Positions 37,345-49,274 of a stretch of DNA of 64,000 nt are shown here, in pieces (position 1 is the stretch's first letter; every line of letters begins with the position of its first letter). Made by a program: the position numbers and the translations under genes. Under the pieces are notes generated by a model that worked only from the letters and a program-made list of their open reading frames with translations, searched no databases and was not told the origin of the DNA. The stretch covers positions 1 through 64,000 of the forward strand of contig CACNSW010000004.1 of assembly GCA_902623185.1 (NCBI GenBank), given 5' to 3'. Source of the stretch: an uncultured SAR116 cluster alpha proteobacterium (GTDB lineage: Bacteria > Pseudomonadota > Alphaproteobacteria > Puniceispirillales > Puniceispirillaceae).

Positions 37345-38196
37345 ATGGAAAATTTAATGTCTATCCATGATTTTACCCGAGACGAATTAATGGCCTACCT
37401 TGCTTGGCAAGTGGCGTGTGGAGCTGATGAGGCGCTTAGCAATGAGGTGACGCACAGTCAAGCGTTTGTCCCAATGAAGTCCTTTCTTGCAGGTATATCC
37501 GGCGCTGGTCAGGCTATTGCAAAGACTCGCTCGGTCGTTATGAATCATGAAGCCCCCTCATTGGCCCAAACAAGCCAATTGTCACAAAAATCCTCGTTAT
37601 CACCTGTTGATCAAAAAACAGATCAGTTGACCAATATCACCTCGCTCGACGCACTACACAGCGCGCTTGAAAATCTTGAGGGATGTGCATTGAAGAACAC
37701 GGCAAGCAATCTGGTTTTCTGTGATGGCAATCCGGGCGCACGCGTGATGATTGTTGGCGAAGCTCCCGGCCGCGATGAAGACCGCGTTGGCCTACCCTTC
37801 GTGGGCTCCGCGGGCCAACTGCTTGATAGGATGCTTGCGAGTATTGGTCTGGACAGATCGGCGGTCTACATTACTAATCTCCTGCCTTGGCGGCCACCCG
37901 GAAACCGGGCGCCAACCGCTGAGGAAACAATACTTCTGTTACCTTATTTGCTTCGTCATATACAACTGGCAAGACCTGAATTTCTGTTGATACTAGGTGG
38001 CTCGTCTGCAAAAGCGCTGCTTGACACAAAGCACGGTATATTGAAATTGCGCGGCGTCTGGCGTGATGTTGATTTTGGAAATGGTTTTAATCGGCCAACG
38101 CTGGCTAGTTTACACCCAGCGTATCTGTTGCGCTCGCCAGCGCAAAAACGCTTGTCTTTTGAGGATTTGCTCTCACTCCGCGCAAGACTTGCTTAG
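37345..38196 (+). CDS. Uracil-DNA glycosylase, family 4-like
   Basis: The product is 283 aa. The core shows VMIVGEAPGRDEDRVGLPFV, GSAGQLLDRMLASIGLDR, YITNLLPWRPPGNRAPTAEE and LASLHPAYLLRSPAQKR, the motifs of the family-4 type enzymes that excise uracil from DNA. Classical family-4 enzymes have four Cys ligating an iron-sulfur cluster; here only GCALK and FCDGN cysteines lie near the first pair and no clear second pair is seen, as in several alphaproteobacterial relatives. ATG 37345 or 37357 is likelier than the open upstream frame. Confidence 0.85.
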   Translation: MENLMSIHDFTRDELMAYLAWQVACGADEALSNEVTHSQAFVPMKSFLAGISGAGQAIAKTRSVVMNHEAPSLAQTSQLSQKSSLSPVDQKTDQLTNITSLDALHSALENLEGCALKNTASNLVFCDGNPGARVMIVGEAPGRDEDRVGLPFVGSAGQLLDRMLASIGLDRSAVYITNLLPWRPPGNRAPTAEETILLLPYLLRHIQLARPEFLLILGGSSAKALLDTKHGILKLRGVWRDVDFGNGFNRPTLASLHPAYLLRSPAQKRLSFEDLLSLRARLA

Positions 38197-38206
38197 GATT
38201 TTGCCC

Positions 38207-40060
38207 ATGCAAAATAATCAACATTGTAAGTCGCCCTGCTGGAGAATGTTATCTGTTCGCTTATTTATTTGGCTTGGCTGCGTTTTTGCAGGTTTTTTTG
38301 TTTTGTCTCCACAAATATCGGCTTCCGAGCAGGCCACATCTCTACCACAACCTCTCAGCGATTTTGATGTGGCGCAATATCAGCGGCTTTTCCATCTGCA
38401 GGAAATCGGCCGTATGAAACAGGCGGTCCGTGAGGCTGGCCGTGTGGAAAATGACATACTGATGGGCCATGTGCTGTCAAAACGCTACTTGCACCCAACA
38501 GCTTGGCGATCTACATACAAGCAGCTTTACCGCTGGCTTCGGCTCTATAATGATCATCCGGATGCGAGCCGTATCTATTGGCTAGCCAAACGCCGTCGCC
38601 CTGGAAATACAAAGGCACCTGTAGAACCCAAAGCTGGGTATCTAAATGGATTTGGGCTGACCTCGCAGAATGAATATCGTCCGCCGATTCCGGTCAGTTC
38701 AGCTGGCCGGGCATCGCCAAGGACAACAAGCCGCATTGCACGGGAAGTCCGCCGAGCTATTCGCCGTGGCTGGCCAACAGGGGCGTTGAAAGTCGTCAAT
38801 GATCCAAAAAACAGGCGCTATCTAACAAAGGCTGAGGAAACCCAGTTGCTTGGTGAAATCGCCCATGCCTATTTTATTTTTGGACTTGATCAAAAAGCGA
38901 TCCGCGAGGCACGGCATGCGATTGGCGTGGACCAGGAATCTGCATTTATGGGTTATTGGGCTGGCGGTTTGGCTGCTTGGCGTAGTGGGCAATATGATTT
39001 GGCTGGGCAGTTTTTCAGATTGCTTGCAGAACAGGAAAGTGTTTTCGATGAGTTGCGAAGTGCAGCGGCTTTTTGGGCGCAGCGTGTGGCGCTACGTCAG
39101 GGCAGGCCGCAGGAGGCTGCAAGGTTTCTTGATCTGTCGGCAAGTGTGCAAACTGGGTTTTATGGCGTCATTGCTCGACAGGCCACTGGCCAACAAATCG
39201 ATATTTCATTCAACTTGCCAGAAAACAATCCATCTTTCCTAATTTGGCTTAGTAAACAGAAAGGTGGTCAGCGGCTTTTCGCTCTTGTTCAGATTGGTCT
39301 GATTAATGACGCCGAGCGGGAAATGCGCTATCTGTGGGGTGACGTTCCCATCCATATGTTGCCCTCAGCATTGCGTTTTGCAATCGATAATGGGATGGCG
39401 GGCCTTGCATATCGCGTTGGCGCATTGATGGGAAAGAATGAAGGAAAAATTTGGTATGGAGCGCTCTATCCTGTGCCAAAATTTGAGACTGAATTCACTG
39501 TAGACCAGGCGCTTGTCTGGGCAATTGCGCGCCAGGAATCCGGGTTCAACCCGCTTGCAAAGAGCCGTGCAAAGGCGGCGGGACTGATGCAGATTATGCC
39601 CTCTACAGCATCGTTTATTACGCGAAAACGTTCCTACCGTTCGCATGACCGGCATTTGCTGCTCAACCCTGTAATCAATCTGGAAATCGGTCAGCGTTAT
39701 ATCCATCATCTTCTTGAGGAGCCGGTGATTGATCGCTCGCTTGTGAAATTGCTTGCCGCCTACAATGGCGGCCCGGGCAACCTCAGCAAATGGCTGCGCA
39801 AGGTTGATCATCAGGATGACCCTTTCCTTCTTATCGAGTCCATTCCCTCACGTGAAACACGCTCCTATATAAAGAGCGTTATAACCAATCTGTCGATGTA
39901 TCGGTTGCAATTTGGAGAGTCTGCGCCATCCCTACGAGCACTTGCCGCAGGTGGACGCGGAACTTTTGTTTCGTTGATTGATGAATCTGGGTTAAAGACG
40001 GAGCTCATGGAAAACAGGCAGGTTTTAATCAAGAAGGAAGGTAACAGCCATGCGCAGTAG
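38207..40060 (+). CDS. Lytic murein transglycosylase (SLT family)
   Basis: The product is about 617 aa. It has an N-terminal signal segment (LFIWLGCVFAGFFVL), a long helical superhelix domain, and a C-terminal SLT domain with catalytic Glu in AIARQESGFNPLAKSRAKAA, then GLMQIMPSTA and AYNGGPGNLSKWL. It cleaves peptidoglycan glycan strands to anhydromuramic products. The start is ATG 38207 just after the UDG stop, or ATG 38246. It overlaps moaB by 11 bases. Confidence 0.9.
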   Translation: MQNNQHCKSPCWRMLSVRLFIWLGCVFAGFFVLSPQISASEQATSLPQPLSDFDVAQYQRLFHLQEIGRMKQAVREAGRVENDILMGHVLSKRYLHPTAWRSTYKQLYRWLRLYNDHPDASRIYWLAKRRRPGNTKAPVEPKAGYLNGFGLTSQNEYRPPIPVSSAGRASPRTTSRIAREVRRAIRRGWPTGALKVVNDPKNRRYLTKAEETQLLGEIAHAYFIFGLDQKAIREARHAIGVDQESAFMGYWAGGLAAWRSGQYDLAGQFFRLLAEQESVFDELRSAAAFWAQRVALRQGRPQEAARFLDLSASVQTGFYGVIARQATGQQIDISFNLPENNPSFLIWLSKQKGGQRLFALVQIGLINDAEREMRYLWGDVPIHMLPSALRFAIDNGMAGLAYRVGALMGKNEGKIWYGALYPVPKFETEFTVDQALVWAIARQESGFNPLAKSRAKAAGLMQIMPSTASFITRKRSYRSHDRHLLLNPVINLEIGQRYIHHLLEEPVIDRSLVKLLAAYNGGPGNLSKWLRKVDHQDDPFLLIESIPSRETRSYIKSVITNLSMYRLQFGESAPSLRALAAGGRGTFVSLIDESGLKTELMENRQVLIKKEGNSHAQ

Positions 40061-40613
40061 TGATGACCGGATTGATAAATCCATCACTTTCAAGCCGGTG
40101 AATATTGCAGTAATGACAGTGTCTGACTCGCGTACCATGGAGAATGACCGTTCGGGTGATTTGCTGAAATCACGCATCATTGAAGACGGCCACATTTTGA
40201 TGGCGCGCGTGATCATTTCTGATGACCAGCCTAAAATTATAGCAAGATTGCAGGAATGGATTGATGATCCGGCAATTGATGTGGTGGTTGCAACGGGTGG
40301 CACTGGATTGACTGGGCGCGATGTGACACCGGAGGCATTTCGGGCAGTCTTTGACAAGGAAATCGAAGGATTTGGGGAGTTGTTCCGGCATCTATCATTT
40401 CTGAAGATCGGAACGTCAACAGTACAATCACGTGCGCTTGCGGGTGTTGCAGGTGGGACATATTTGTTTGCTCTGCCTGGATCTCCATCAGGATGCCGCG
40501 ATGGCTGGGATGATATCTTACGCTATCAGTTAGATATCCGGCACAAGCCCTGTAACTTCGTCGAGATCATGCCTAGGTTGGCCGAGTCTGTAACTCAGCG
40601 CCGTCGCGGATAA
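40050..40613 (+). CDS. moaB: Molybdenum cofactor biosynthesis protein MoaB
   Basis: MoaB belongs to the MogA/MoaB family that adenylates molybdopterin. The product is 187 aa. Family motifs are VNIAVMTVSDSRTMENDRSG, VVVATGGTGLTGRDVTPEAF, and FALPGSPSGCRDGWDDIL. It overlaps the lytic transglycosylase end by 11 bases and its stop shares a base with the rnhB ATG (TAATG). Confidence 0.93.
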   Translation: MRSSDDRIDKSITFKPVNIAVMTVSDSRTMENDRSGDLLKSRIIEDGHILMARVIISDDQPKIIARLQEWIDDPAIDVVVATGGTGLTGRDVTPEAFRAVFDKEIEGFGELFRHLSFLKIGTSTVQSRALAGVAGGTYLFALPGSPSGCRDGWDDILRYQLDIRHKPCNFVEIMPRLAESVTQRRRG

Positions 40614-41254
40614 TGCCCGACCTTAGTTTTGAAAAGCAACATTTGGCGATGGGTGCTGGCCCCGTTATTGGTATTGATGAAGCCGGCCGTGGACCTTGGG
40701 CGGGTCCGGTGACAGCTGCCGCTTTCTGGGTCAACCCTGATTATTTTGACCAGCTTCCACCAGAGCTTAATGATTCAAAAAAGCTCAGTCCAACAAAGCG
40801 AGCCACTATATATGGTACATTGACAAGCGGAGAGCACGTTTTTTCTGTGGCATCGATAGCTGTTTCCAAGATTGATCAGATTGGCATTCTTGGTGCGACT
40901 TTGCTTGCGATGCAGCAGGCTGCCGCACGATTGCAGGAAACCCTGATCAGTCGTCAGCATGGCCTCATCGGACTTTGCCTTGTTGATGGCAATCTTGAGC
41001 CGGCGCTCAAAATGCCAATTAAGACTGTGATTAGAGGGGATGCTCTGTCTTGTTCAATAGCTGCTGCGTCAATCATCGCTAAGCAGACCCGGGATGAGCT
41101 AATGCGTGATCTCGCCCTCGATTATCCTGTCTATGGTTGGGATACAAATATGGGGTATGGAACCAAAAGTCACTCAGAGGCTCTACTTGTGCATGGTGTA
41201 ACACAACATCACCGCCGCAGCTTCGCACCAATTAGACGGTTGCTGCAAACTTAA
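40613..41254 (+). CDS. rnhB: Ribonuclease HII
   Basis: RNase HII cuts RNA in RNA-DNA hybrids and single ribonucleotides in DNA. The product is 213 aa. The catalytic Asp-Glu pair is in VIGIDEAGRGPWAGPVTAAA. LNDSKKLSPTKR, GDALSCSIAAASIIAKQTRD and YGTKSHSEALLVHG follow. The ATG is coupled to the moaB stop. rnhB directly upstream of ccrM is a typical alphaproteobacterial order. Confidence 0.95.
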   Translation: MPDLSFEKQHLAMGAGPVIGIDEAGRGPWAGPVTAAAFWVNPDYFDQLPPELNDSKKLSPTKRATIYGTLTSGEHVFSVASIAVSKIDQIGILGATLLAMQQAAARLQETLISRQHGLIGLCLVDGNLEPALKMPIKTVIRGDALSCSIAAASIIAKQTRDELMRDLALDYPVYGWDTNMGYGTKSHSEALLVHGVTQHHRRSFAPIRRLLQT

Positions 41255-42645
<1,391 letters not shown>

Positions 42646-42747
42646 GAGCCTAATATTAAGCCGGTAAGGGATATCGTAAAAATTTGAGGTAGCGACCGTC
42701 GAATTTAGATAGATGCCTTCAAAACAACGCCCTTTGTTTACTAACAT

Positions 42748-44091
42748 ATGTCAAAAATTTGTTATTTTCTTTCAATTACGAATTTTTCTATTTGGATCAT
42801 GATGGTATTTTCTCCCCAAATGACTGAACAGGTTGTTCAGATTCGTCAACGCGCTGGAAGGCGGCAGTTGGTGAATATTACCAGGATGTTGGTATCGCTT
42901 TCGTGTCTGATTGCTGCTGAAATTGCAGTGTCAATGGTTCTGGAGGGTCGGCATTTATTCAACGCGCCTGTTTCGATCAGAAATTCGGCAATGCTTATCA
43001 CAGGTATATATCTGATTGAATTTCTTTTTGCTTTACGTATTTCCCGGTGGACGCGTTTTCGTGTTGGGGAACAGCTGTTGTCAATTTGGCTTGCTCTTGG
43101 CCTTGTTGGCATATTTGGTTTGTTATTGTTCCGTCTCCCCTATTCCGTTACCTTCCTTGGGTTAATATATCCCACTGCAACTATTATTCTCCTGTTGTTT
43201 GGAAAGGGCCTTTCGCAGCGTTCAAGCATGCGCATTGGTGTTCCAGCCCAACTGTTTCCGCAGCTTGATAAAGGGACTGGTACTTTTGTTTCCATGGCGA
43301 GTGCATCCTTACCAGTAGACGCTATAGATGCGGTAGTTGTTTCAGATGAACAGTTAAAAGATTCTAGTTGGACGCCTTTCCTATCATGGTGTGCGTTGAA
43401 CGCGGTGCCTGTGATAATGTTGCGTGACTATATAGAAGCTCAAACGGGGCGTGTAGATCTTTTGGACTTCACGTTTGATGATCTGTTACGTGTGCGTTCG
43501 TCAGATACATATTTGTTCTCAAAACGGCTTTTTGATGTGGTTGGTAGTCTACTATTTATTATTTTTCTTGGCATTCCGATGCTTTTAGTGGCGCTGCTAA
43601 TTAGGTTTGAGACTACTGGTCCAGCCATATTCATGCAGAAACGGGTCGGTTTGGGGGGAACGCCCTTTACCATGTATAAATTCAGGTCGATGGTTCACAA
43701 CGCTGAAAGTGGTGGTGCTCAGTTTGCAACAGAGGGCGACAAACGTGTGACGCGTATCGGTAGATTTATAAGGAAATATCGTATTGATGAATTACCGCAG
43801 CTTTTTAACGTACTGCGTGGTGATATGAGCCTTATTGGACCGCGCCCTGAGCAAATGATTTTGCTTGATGGGCTTGTCGAAAAAATTCCGTTTTTTCCTT
43901 TTCGCCATTCAGTGAGGCCTGGAATTACAGGATGGGCGCAGGTTTGTCAGGGTTATGCTTATGATATTGATAGTAGCAGCGAGAAAATTACCTACGATCT
44001 CTTCTACATTAAAAACCTATCTCTTCTTCTTGATATGACGATTATTCTTCGAACGATTAGGATTTTGCTTACAGGTGCTGGTTCGCGCTAG
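42748..44091 (+). CDS. Polyprenyl-phosphate sugar-1-phosphate transferase (exopolysaccharide initiation)
   Basis: The product is 447 aa. Four to five hydrophobic segments occupy the first 150 residues, a Rossmann-like middle follows, then a further membrane segment (VVGSLLFIIFLGIPMLLVAL) and the catalytic bacterial sugar transferase domain: QKRVGLGGTPFTMYKFRSMV, IDELPQLFNVLRGDMSLIGP and RPGITGWAQV. Such enzymes load the first sugar phosphate onto undecaprenyl phosphate. The sugar is unknown. The start is uncertain; ATGs at 42748, 42799 and further in have weak ribosome-binding sites. Confidence 0.88.
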   Translation: MSKICYFLSITNFSIWIMMVFSPQMTEQVVQIRQRAGRRQLVNITRMLVSLSCLIAAEIAVSMVLEGRHLFNAPVSIRNSAMLITGIYLIEFLFALRISRWTRFRVGEQLLSIWLALGLVGIFGLLLFRLPYSVTFLGLIYPTATIILLLFGKGLSQRSSMRIGVPAQLFPQLDKGTGTFVSMASASLPVDAIDAVVVSDEQLKDSSWTPFLSWCALNAVPVIMLRDYIEAQTGRVDLLDFTFDDLLRVRSSDTYLFSKRLFDVVGSLLFIIFLGIPMLLVALLIRFETTGPAIFMQKRVGLGGTPFTMYKFRSMVHNAESGGAQFATEGDKRVTRIGRFIRKYRIDELPQLFNVLRGDMSLIGPRPEQMILLDGLVEKIPFFPFRHSVRPGITGWAQVCQGYAYDIDSSSEKITYDLFYIKNLSLLLDMTIILRTIRILLTGAGSR

Positions 44092-44582
44092 TGTTTGTTT
44101 AATCCCGGGTTCAAAAAAGGGACAATGTCGTCGGTTACGCGCCCAAAGGTTAGGAAGAAAAATCATGTTGACGGCGTCTTTTGAAATATCGCCAGTGCCT
44201 GATTTCTAGTTACCTTTCTGCAACCATAATGCTCCGTGTAGTTGGAATTTGTCACAAAGAGCGATTCATCGGTTATGGAGTTTTCAGATAAATTTATATA
44301 TGAAGTGCGCTCTACATACTCAAACAAATAGGATTTTTTCAAAACCTAGCTAGTCAATTTTCTGGCCCGATAGAGAATGATGGCGCACTATTGAGATTAG
44401 GATAATGGCCGAGTCAAGCATTACAGAGACCGATGCGAGTGTTGATTCCTGATTTTATCGTCAGAGCGAGAACGTATTCGTCAGACATTGTTGTATGGTT
44501 GATAGAATGGCATTATGGACTTGGGCCATGCTGGCAAAATTTGATGCTTTGATTTGGGAATTTAGCTTTTTTTGGAATAACT
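44092..44582. other. 491-base intergenic region without recognised gene
   Basis: This gap lies between the convergent sugar-transferase gene and glcB. No open frame above about 30 codons with a start and ribosome-binding site was found. There is no tRNA, and no GC-rich hairpin with a T-tract at either gene end. It may be decayed sequence. Confidence 0.4.
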
Positions 44583-46745
44583 TTACATAGCATCAAGGGC
44601 TTTCTTCTCCAGCCGCCTGCGATGCAGAACAGGCTCTGTGTATCCTGAAGGTTGCGTGCGGCCCTCAAAAACAAGATCGCATGCAGCCTGAAAGGCAATA
44701 GATGTGTCAAAATCATCTGCCATTGGACGGTAAAGTGGATCGCCCTGGTTCTGTTGGTCGACAACACCTGCCATTTCTTTCATGATTTCCATGGCAAGCT
44801 GCTGTGAACAGACGCCATGATGAATCCAGTTCGCAATATGTTGGGAAGAAATTCTCAGGGTTGCTCGGTCCTCCATTAGCCCAACATCGTGTATGTCAGG
44901 GACCTTTGAGCAGCCGACGCCCTGATCAATCCATCGTACAACGTAGCCAAGAATGCCCTGAGCGTTATTTCGCAATTCTTGATGAATATCATTATCTGAC
45001 CATGTTGGAGGGGATATGGTAGGAACTGACAGGATCTCTGAACGGCTTACTGGTGTGCGTTTCGCAAGCTCTTGCTGTCGTTCAAGCACATTTACTTTAT
45101 GGTAATGCAGGGCATGAAGCGTGGCTGCGGTTGGTGAAGGTACCCACGCACAATTAGCGCCCGCCAATGGATGATGAATCTTCTCTTCCATCATCTTGGC
45201 CATGCGATCTGGCATCGCCCACATCCCCTTTCCGATTTGCGCCTTGCCACCAAGACCGCAGGCAAGCCCGACATCAACATTTCTGCTCTCATAGGCTCTA
45301 ATCCACGCCGCATTTTTCATATCTCCTTTGCGGATCATAGCCCCGGCTTCCATCGAAGTGTGGATCTCGTCGCCTGTTCGGTCAAGGAATCCAGTATTGA
45401 TGAACACAACACGCTCACTTGCAACACGGATACATTCCTTTAGATTAATAGTGGTACGGCGCTCCTCATCCATAATCCCTATTTTGATGGTATTTTTATG
45501 AAGACCCAGAACCTCTTCGACGGCAGCGAAGATTTCTGTGGCGAAGCGCACCTCATCTGGGCCGTGCATTTTAGGCTTTACGATGTAGATAGAGCCATTC
45601 GCGGAATTTGCTTTTCGTTGCAGATCAGGAAGTGCACCGGCAACGGTCATGAAGGCGTCCATTATGCCTTCAGGCACTTCGCTACCATCGGCAAGACGAA
45701 TGGCGGGATTAGTCATTAGATGCCCGACATTGCGTACCATCATCAAAGCGCGACCGTGGAGTACTGCTCTGCGACCATCCGAACTTGTGTAGGTGATATT
45801 GTCGACCAGTTTTCGGGTGATAGTTTTGCCAGCCTTTTCGAAAGTGTCCTCAAGTGTTCCTCGCATTAATTGGTTCCAATTATTATAGGCGAGGATTTTA
45901 TCCGCTGCATCGACAGCTGCAATTGAGTCCTCGCAATCCATGATGCTTGAAATAGCTGCTTCGGCGCGAACATCACTAATACCCGCAAGATCATTTTTGC
46001 CAATAGTGCTTGACCGGTCTATCATTATTTGGAAATGCAGTTGATTGTTGTTGAGGATGATTGATTGTGGAGTGGTAGCGTCGCCAGTATAACCCGTGAG
46101 CCTGCTGGGATCAGCAAGCGTTGTCGTATTCTCACCGCATTCGACCATTAGCGTCCCATTTGCGATTCTAAAATTAGTCACGTCGGTCCATGATGCGGTT
46201 GCCAGCGGTGTGGCTTCATCCAGTGTTTTGCGAACATAGGCAATTACTTTTTGGCCACGCGCTGCATCATAGATAGTTGTTTGAACTTTACTTTCTTGGG
46301 GGACTACGTCAGTCCCATAAAGCGCGTCGTACAGGCTTCCATAGCGCGCATTTGCAGCATTCAGTGCATAGCGTGCGTTGGTGATAGGAACGACTAGCTG
46401 TGGTCCAGCCACACGCGCAATTTCGGCGTCCACATTGTCTGTTGTGACCTTAAAATCAGGACCCTCATCAAGCAGATAGCCTATATCCTTCAAAAATCCT
46501 TCATAGGCAGCCTGATCGATACCGTTTTGTGCATTGTTTATCAGCCAGCTATCAATCTGGCTCTGCATTTTCTGTCTGATGGCAAGCAATTGCCGGTTGC
46601 GCGGCGCCAACACATGAACAGATTTGTCAAAACCTTCCCAAAAGCTAACAGCGGATATTGAAACACCCCGTAAAAGCTCATTATTGACAAAATTATATAG
46701 ATCGGTATCGACAGTCAGATTTCCAAAGTTTGTGAAATTGGGCAT
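44583..46745 (-). CDS. glcB: Malate synthase G
   Basis: GlcB condenses glyoxylate with acetyl-CoA to malate. The product is 720 aa, the size of the monomeric G isoform. [20 protein letters not shown] is near the N-terminus. [20 protein letters not shown] holds the acidic Mg-binding and catalytic segment. [20 protein letters not shown] and [20 protein letters not shown] follow. GAGGTGA upstream of the ATG is a strong ribosome-binding site. No isocitrate lyase is in the window, so glyoxylate may come from glycolate or purines. Confidence 0.96.
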   Translation of the reverse strand: MPNFTNFGNLTVDTDLYNFVNNELLRGVSISAVSFWEGFDKSVHVLAPRNRQLLAIRQKMQSQIDSWLINNAQNGIDQAAYEGFLKDIGYLLDEGPDFKVTTDNVDAEIARVAGPQLVVPITNARYALNAANARYGSLYDALYGTDVVPQESKVQTTIYDAARGQKVIAYVRKTLDEATPLATASWTDVTNFRIANGTLMVECGENTTTLADPSRLTGYTGDATTPQSIILNNNQLHFQIMIDRSSTIGKNDLAGISDVRAEAAISSIMDCEDSIAAVDAADKILAYNNWNQLMRGTLEDTFEKAGKTITRKLVDNITYTSSDGRRAVLHGRALMMVRNVGHLMTNPAIRLADGSEVPEGIMDAFMTVAGALPDLQRKANSANGSIYIVKPKMHGPDEVRFATEIFAAVEEVLGLHKNTIKIGIMDEERRTTINLKECIRVASERVVFINTGFLDRTGDEIHTSMEAGAMIRKGDMKNAAWIRAYESRNVDVGLACGLGGKAQIGKGMWAMPDRMAKMMEEKIHHPLAGANCAWVPSPTAATLHALHYHKVNVLERQQELAKRTPVSRSEILSVPTISPPTWSDNDIHQELRNNAQGILGYVVRWIDQGVGCSKVPDIHDVGLMEDRATLRISSQHIANWIHHGVCSQQLAMEIMKEMAGVVDQQNQGDPLYRPMADDFDTSIAFQAACDLVFEGRTQPSGYTEPVLHRRRLEKKALDAM

Positions 46746-46932
46746 TAGTTCACCTCAAAGCGGCAAGTGCGAGTAGGAAGTAAGGAATAAAACGACTAAT
46801 CAAATCAGATATCGCCAAAGAACAAGTGTGATCGGCGCTAACATAGCGAAAAATTCCATTGAGTCCAATATCCACTCGCTGGTCAATCTAATAGCTGAGG
46901 TTTAGAGATTTTTGTGTTTTGCTTTTTAAGCC

Positions 46933-48318
46933 CTACCTTAGTGAACAGCTAAGACCGGATTCAGATAGCGCTGTTTCAATCTGTAAGATCAAGTGGTCTA
47001 AAGCGTCTGGACACGTTGCTTCAGCTCGGGCAATCAATGCGGCTTCAGTGTTTGAAGCACGAACGAGCCACCATCCGCTAGGGCCAGTTACCCGAACCCC
47101 ATCGATTGTGTTGATGTTATTGGACGCATATTTTTGCGCCACCATAGATTGCAATTTTTCCATGACAGTGAATTTTCTGTCATCTGCACAATTGACACGC
47201 AATTCTGGCGTTGCGTGCTGGTCTGGCATGCCATCCATGAAGGCGGTGATGGATTGACCTGTGCGAACCATCTGCGTGAGGATACGAAGCGCTACATAGA
47301 TGGCGTCATCGAATCCGAAATAATCGTCGGAAATGAAGATATGACCTGACATCTCACCAGCCAAAGGTGATCCAGTTTCAGCCATTTTCTTTTTCATATG
47401 GCTGTGTCCCGTTTTCCACATCGCAGCATTTATTCCCGCAGCAGACAGCATATCGAGTGCAAGTTGTGATGATTTGATGTCAAGCAGCATGGTTCTGCCC
47501 GGATGCCGTTTGGCAACATCTTGGGCAAGGTAGACTGTAAGCAGATCGCCTGGCACCTGCCGACCTTTGGCATCGATGACTCCGATTCGATCACCATCTC
47601 CATCAAAACCGATTCCTATATCGGCTTTTCTCGATTTGACTTTGGCGCGAAGAATTTCGAGTGTATAAGAATCTACAGGATTGGGATGGTGGTTGGGAAA
47701 GGTTCCGTCAACTTCTGAAAAAAGCACTTCATGTTGCCCCGTTAGCCGACTTACCACCGCGTCAGTAACTGGGCCACTTGCACCATTGCCACAATCCCAG
47801 ACAACCGACAGTCCACCAGCATCAGCTGATTGTAAAATTCTATTTACATAATCGTCAAAAATCGAGAGGGTTTCTCGTTTGCCACCTTTTTGAGATAGAA
47901 CACCTGCGGCGCAAAGCGCGCCAAGGTTTGTAATTTCGTCACCAAAAAATGATTTGCCGTTCATTACCATTTTGAAACCGTTATGCATTGGTGGATTGTG
48001 GCTACCAGTAACCTGAATAGCCCCACTGGCGCCGAGGTGCGCAGCGGCAAAATACAGCATCGGCGTTGGTCCACATCCAATATCTAACACCTCTGCGCCA
48101 CCATCGACTAAACCTTCTATTAGCGCCGCTGCAAGCTTTGGAGATGAGAGGCGGCCATCGCGACCAACAATGACTTTGTTGCCAAGAGATTTATTTGCAA
48201 GGCAGGCGGCAAATGCGCGGCCGATTGCTATCGCGTCTTCAAAGTTGAGGGTTTCACCCCAAATACCACGGATGTCATAAGCTCGCAAAATGCTGGGGTG
48301 AAGTAAGACCTCATTCAT
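46933..48318 (-). CDS. Phosphomannomutase/phosphoglucomutase (AlgC type)
   Basis: The product is 461 aa. It has RAYDIRGIWGETLNFEDAIA at the N-terminus, the phosphoserine loop QVTGSHNPPMHNGFKM, the metal loop GFDGDGDRIGVID, and the C-terminal phosphate-binding RASNTEAALIARAEA. It interconverts hexose 6- and 1-phosphates, feeding GDP-mannose or UDP-glucose. ATG 48318 overlaps the galU stop (ATGA), so galU and this gene form one operon. Confidence 0.93.
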   Translation of the reverse strand: MNEVLLHPSILRAYDIRGIWGETLNFEDAIAIGRAFAACLANKSLGNKVIVGRDGRLSSPKLAAALIEGLVDGGAEVLDIGCGPTPMLYFAAAHLGASGAIQVTGSHNPPMHNGFKMVMNGKSFFGDEITNLGALCAAGVLSQKGGKRETLSIFDDYVNRILQSADAGGLSVVWDCGNGASGPVTDAVVSRLTGQHEVLFSEVDGTFPNHHPNPVDSYTLEILRAKVKSRKADIGIGFDGDGDRIGVIDAKGRQVPGDLLTVYLAQDVAKRHPGRTMLLDIKSSQLALDMLSAAGINAAMWKTGHSHMKKKMAETGSPLAGEMSGHIFISDDYFGFDDAIYVALRILTQMVRTGQSITAFMDGMPDQHATPELRVNCADDRKFTVMEKLQSMVAQKYASNNINTIDGVRVTGPSGWWLVRASNTEAALIARAEATCPDALDHLILQIETALSESGLSCSLR

Positions 48319-49169
48319 GAGTACCTGTCCTTTATCCATTTCTTTAGATTAGGTGCAAGCATTTCATTCGCCATGGCGAAAGCTACATTTGCCTGCAGAA
48401 ATCCCATTTTTGAGCCGCAGTCAAAACGTTCGCCAGAAAAGCGCAGACCAAAAAAGGCTGATTTTCCGATTTGTTGAGCTAGTGCATCCGTTAGTTGGAT
48501 CTCACCACCAGCACCTCGCTCACTCTTAGAAAGGGTCTGAAAGACTGCTGGCTCAATTATATAGCGGCCAACGATAGCGATATTTGATGGAGCGTCTTCT
48601 GGTTTTGGTTTCTCAATCAAGCCCATGACCTCAACAAGTTTGCCATCATCTGTTCCTGGTGTAATAATACCGTAGGCATGAGTTTGATCCATTGACACAT
48701 TCATCACCGCAACCATATTTCCACCGTGATAATGTTTTGCCATTTCTGCGATGCAGCTTTTACCGAGAATTAGATCATCTGCCAGCAGCACGGCTACAGG
48801 TTCATTATGCACCATATTTCTAGCGCACCAAACGGCATGCCCTAAACCAGCTGGGTCCTGTTGTCTAACATAGCTCACTGATCCAGGTTTGTGAATCATG
48901 TCATGCACCACAGTTAGCGCCTCAGTTTTGCCTTTAGCTATTAGGGTCTTTTCCAACTCGTATGAATGATCAAAATGATCCTCAATCGCACTTTTATTGC
49001 GTCCTGTTACAAAAATGAACTCATCGATACCAGCTTCTGCTGCCTCCTCCACTGCATATTGAATTAGCGGTTTATCTACTACAGGCAACATTTCTTTGGG
49101 CAGAGCCTTGGTCGCAGGTAAAAATCTGGTACCCAGACCACCAACTGGAAAAATCGCTTTTTTTATCAT
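48315..49169 (-). CDS. galU: UTP--glucose-1-phosphate uridylyltransferase
   Basis: GalU makes UDP-glucose from glucose-1-phosphate and UTP. The product is 284 aa. The nucleotide-binding motif is AIFPVGGLGTRFLPATKALP with KEMLPVVDKPLIQYAVEEA after it. Further family blocks are VLLADDLILG and RFDCGSKMGFLQANVAFAM. It overlaps the downstream phosphohexomutase. With ugd nearby, it supplies UDP-glucose and UDP-glucuronate for surface glycans. Confidence 0.95.
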   Translation of the reverse strand: MIKKAIFPVGGLGTRFLPATKALPKEMLPVVDKPLIQYAVEEAAEAGIDEFIFVTGRNKSAIEDHFDHSYELEKTLIAKGKTEALTVVHDMIHKPGSVSYVRQQDPAGLGHAVWCARNMVHNEPVAVLLADDLILGKSCIAEMAKHYHGGNMVAVMNVSMDQTHAYGIITPGTDDGKLVEVMGLIEKPKPEDAPSNIAIVGRYIIEPAVFQTLSKSERGAGGEIQLTDALAQQIGKSAFFGLRFSGERFDCGSKMGFLQANVAFAMANEMLAPNLKKWIKDRYS

Positions 49170-49274
49170 CGAATCACTTTCATCGGTGAGTATGAGTTTC
49201 GGCTATTGATAAACATGAATTACCCCTCCATAAAGGGACGGTCAAGTTTCACCAACAGACAGAAGGCAGATTGA

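Noticed and set aside
39844-39859. Third parS-like sequence (TCACGTGAAACA half) in the lytic transglycosylase gene
   Set aside because: Three mismatches, all in one half-site, and it encodes a conserved SRET segment of the enzyme; far from the parAB region.
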